DNA of 14,884 nt from an uncultured Eubacterium sp. GTDB lineage: Bacteria; Bacillota; Clostridia; Lachnospirales; Lachnospiraceae. This document shows positions 13,341 through 14,884 of the stretch, piece after piece; the first letter of the stretch is position 1, and the number at the start of each line of letters is the position of its first letter. Both the position numbers and the translations under genes were made by a program. The stretch covers positions 1-14,884 of the forward strand of contig USBB01000044.1 of the NCBI GenBank assembly GCA_900552795.1, in the 5' to 3' direction. Below the pieces are notes generated by a model, which was not told where the DNA came from, did not search any database, and saw only the letters and a list, made by a program, of their open reading frames with translations.

Positions 13341-14612
13341 CTAAATATAGCCGTTAAACATCATTCCGCTGTAGGCAGACAGATTATATGGGTCTGTAGT
13401 TGGTCTTAGCGGGTTTTTATACGCGATGATTTTGTTGTTAACATAATTCATCGGGTTTATATCTATGTCTTCTGCTTTTTTCTGAATTGATTTTTTAAAA
13501 TCATTGAGTTCTAAGAAAATGTTGTTAAGAGAACCGTTGTCAACAGCGGTCAATATAGACTCTTTGTTTGCGTGGACAAGGCCGTTTTCATCAAGTTCAA
13601 AACCGTTGCCGGTCAGCTTTGAACGGTGAGACTTTACGATGCTTAAAAATTCGCGTCTTAAACGTTCATTACCTGCAAATTCTCCGCTGTTGTCATCGTT
13701 TACTACAGATAAGAGGTTGTTATAGCTTGACAGTAAGGAGTCAATGCTTTCAACAATAGAGTCTCCGTCTGTTTTAAGAGTTATTAATGCAGGCTCATCC
13801 TTTGTGGTATCAAGAAATTTGAGCGCAAATTCTTTATTAAGTGTAAACTCATTGGTTGTAGAAAAACGTTCTTCCTTATTAACGGAAAAGACAGCGTTTG
13901 ACGGATACTGAGTTACGCGGTCAAGCCCAAGTGTATCAATAAGTTCTTCGTGACTGGAAGAAATACGAAAAATGGTAGGGCTTATACTTGAAATTCCGGT
14001 TGTGTCAGAAGCTATTGAAATAGCTGTGCTGCCGAGGCTGTCTGTCAGGATTTTAGAAGAAAGACCTATATTTGAGCGGTTTATAAGCCTTGAAATTTTG
14101 CTTTGTACATCTTTGTTTGTCTCTTTTTGTGAAACATCAAATTCAAATTCATATGTAAGATTGTTAATGTCAAGGTCGAAAGTGTATGTGCCTTCTTTAA
14201 ACAGCTTTAAGTTTGGGCGCAGGTAGTTGCTGGTGTTAATCTGGCAGGCGGCTAACTGTGACACCTCAATTTCAAAAGATGAAATATTAGGTTCGTTTGA
14301 ACTGCCTACATATTCAGCATATACAGCATCAGGCTTACTTGAAAGAGCGGATTTTTTAAATGTTATTTCGCCGCTGGTGCTGTCTGACAAATCATTTGCA
14401 ATGTTGTTTAATTCTCTTGCGTGTTCCTTTAAGTCAATTGCATATTTCTGCGCAGATAAAGAAAAATCTACCTTATATATTGGGGAATGACTGTTGTTTT
14501 TCAGCATTCTATTGTATGAATTTATAAGCTGTCTCTTTGTGTGTGTATCATATTTTGTATTTGCCTTCGGTCCATAATGAGACATATAATAAGTATATGC
14601 ATTGCTGATCAT
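13341..14612 (-). CDS. Short FliD-like flagellar protein
   Basis: This 423-residue protein has no signal peptide, as expected of flagellar type III export substrates. Residues 60-121 resemble the FliD (HAP2, filament cap) N-terminal domain: an H-A-R-E-L helix, T-F-K-K-S-A-L-S-S and F-E-I-E-V-S-Q-L-A (113-121). Residues 250-305 resemble the FliD middle domain (F-L-D-T-T, I-V-E-S-I-D-S-L-L-S-S-Y-N-N-L). The usual FliD N-terminal motif (S-G-L-x-S-G-L-D) is absent. The C-terminus ends in Y-S-G-M-M-F-N-G-Y-I, and the N-terminus has K-Y-D-T-H-T-K-R; I recall both in hypothetical flagellar proteins of Lachnospiraceae. ATG 14612 follows AAGGAGGTGA, the strongest ribosome-binding site here. It may be a cap paralogue, a filament-associated protein or a cap regulator. 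It converges on the adenylating-enzyme gene with a 14-bp gap. Confidence 0.8.
   Translation of the reverse strand: MISNAYTYYMSHYGPKANTKYDTHTKRQLINSYNRMLKNNSHSPIYKVDFSLSAQKYAIDLKEHARELNNIANDLSDSTSGEITFKKSALSSKPDAVYAEYVGSSNEPNISSFEIEVSQLAACQINTSNYLRPNLKLFKEGTYTFDLDINNLTYEFEFDVSQKETNKDVQSKISRLINRSNIGLSSKILTDSLGSTAISIASDTTGISSISPTIFRISSSHEELIDTLGLDRVTQYPSNAVFSVNKEERFSTTNEFTLNKEFALKFLDTTKDEPALITLKTDGDSIVESIDSLLSSYNNLLSVVNDDNSGEFAGNERLRREFLSIVKSHRSKLTGNGFELDENGLVHANKESILTAVDNGSLNNIFLELNDFKKSIQKKAEDIDINPMNYVNNKIIAYKNPLRPTTDPYNLSAYSGMMFNGYI
13365..13419 (+). terminator. Possible branched terminator of the adenylating-enzyme gene, inside the FliD-like gene
   Basis: CCGCT (13366-13370) pairs with AGCGG (13408-13412), enclosing an inner CAGAC (13376-13380) / GTCTG (13392-13396) stem. 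GTTTTTAT follows directly. The outer stem is short, so this is tentative. It lies about 40 nt past the stop at 13326. Confidence 0.35.
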
Positions 14613-14692
14613 AAACAGTCACCTCCTTGTGATAAGATTTATAATTTATTTAACATCCATGTAAGGACACAATATCCCACTTTTATGTTTAT

Positions 14693-14721
14693 ATTATATA
14701 TCATACAAATTAGTTTGTCAC
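14693..14721 (-). promoter_or_regulatory. Sigma-A-type promoter for the FliD-like gene
   Basis: On the minus strand GTGACA (14721-14716), a 17-nt spacer and TATAAT (14698-14693). It lies about 80 nt before the ATG at 14612. No sigma-28 (TAAA-N15-GCCGATAA) promoter is visible, which is unusual for a late flagellar-type gene. Confidence 0.55.
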
Positions 14722-14738
14722 GTTTTTTTATAATATAT

Positions 14739-14791
14739 AAGATTAGGGTGCCAAAACACCCTGATTACGATTACACGGATTGTTTCGTGCT
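14739..14791. repeat. Right copy of the 53-bp inverted repeat
   Basis: Reverse complement of 5-57 with 50 of 53 positions identical. On the minus strand it holds the S-T-K-Q-S-V-stop tail followed by the hairpin. Beyond 14791 the two copies lose similarity almost at once, though only four left-hand bases are available to compare. Confidence 0.8.
14742..14765 (-). terminator. Hairpin after the minus-strand tail at the right edge
   Basis: ATTAGGGTG (14742-14750) pairs with CACCCTGAT (14757-14765) except at one position: wobble in plus-strand RNA, C-A mismatch in minus-strand RNA. It follows the minus-strand stop (14773-14771) and should separate incoming transcription from the FliD-like promoter. 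The U-tract is poor. Confidence 0.4.
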
Positions 14792-14884
14792 GTGCACTCC
14801 CGCAATCCTCCCCAATATTCGCATATCGCGAAGCTTACGCTCCACTTTTATGCTCATTTTGGGGCGTGTCCCAAGGTCATTCCC
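14771..14884 (-). other. Open minus-strand reading frame ending inside the repeat; truncated gene end or coding-like repeat
   Basis: From the window edge this frame is open for 37 codons and ends at TAA (14773-14771) with the tail V-H-S-T-K-Q-S-V. It is very basic (many Arg and Lys) and has an internal ATG giving 28 residues. The DNA holds small palindromic stretches (TTGGG/CCCAA, AAGCTT within GCG...CGC), as in REP-like repeats, and is more GC-rich than the genes nearby. I do not recognise the protein; a fortuitous frame through a dispersed repeat is as likely as a real gene. Confidence 0.3.

Noticed and set aside
1..14884. CRISPR arrays, tRNA or rRNA genes, transposases, sigma-28 flagellar promoters
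   Set aside because: I looked for regularly spaced repeats, cloverleaf-type sequences, transposase motifs and TAAA-N15-GCCGATAA boxes upstream of genes and saw none; GCCGAT occurs only within coding sequence.

Overview
The base composition (AT-rich, heavy use of AGA, ATA and AAT codons), the strong AAGGAGG-type ribosome-binding sites, the TTG/GTG starts and the gene families point to a motile, low-GC member of the Clostridia, most likely Lachnospiraceae (Roseburia / Agathobacter / Lachnospira type). This is inferred from protein families, because no rRNA or other marker gene is present. The window reads as part of a flagellar locus devoted to decorating flagellin with sugars.

Left part (about 96-9292, plus strand). 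A small helical protein is followed by a structured RNA leader and then a tightly packed run of six genes: a Maf/DUF115 flagellin glycosyltransferase, a TPR protein fused to an alkaline-phosphatase-superfamily (sulfatase-like) domain, an unrecognised 315-residue protein, a TraX-family integral-membrane acyltransferase, a second divergent Maf/DUF115 protein, and a CgeB-like glycosyltransferase. Small gaps, an 8-nt overlap and an ATGA overlap indicate one operon.

Middle (9299-11743, minus strand). Two more CgeB-like glycosyltransferases, paralogues of the one just before, run back toward the plus-strand operon. The two convergent stop codons are only 6 bp apart, and each gene seems to carry the other's terminator inside its own 3' coding end. 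A divergent promoter region (11744-11943) then serves the minus-strand pair and a plus-strand ANL-family adenylating enzyme (11944-13326) whose ATP-binding P-loop is badly degenerate.

Right part (13341-14612, minus strand). A short FliD-like flagellar protein has its own sigma-A-type promoter and a very strong ribosome-binding site. It converges on the ligase with a 14-bp gap.

The window is bracketed by a 53-bp imperfect inverted repeat (5-57 and 14739-14791). Each copy encodes the same C-terminal tail (S-T-K-Q-S-V-stop) followed by the same hairpin, so the glycosylation cassette sits between two inward-facing copies of one element. A working model is that the Maf proteins put a nonulosonic acid or other sugar on flagellin in the cytoplasm, the CgeB-like enzymes extend it, and the sulfatase-like protein, TraX and the adenylating enzyme add phospho, acetyl or acyl groups. 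No sugar-nucleotide biosynthesis genes are in the window, so the sugar identity is unknown.
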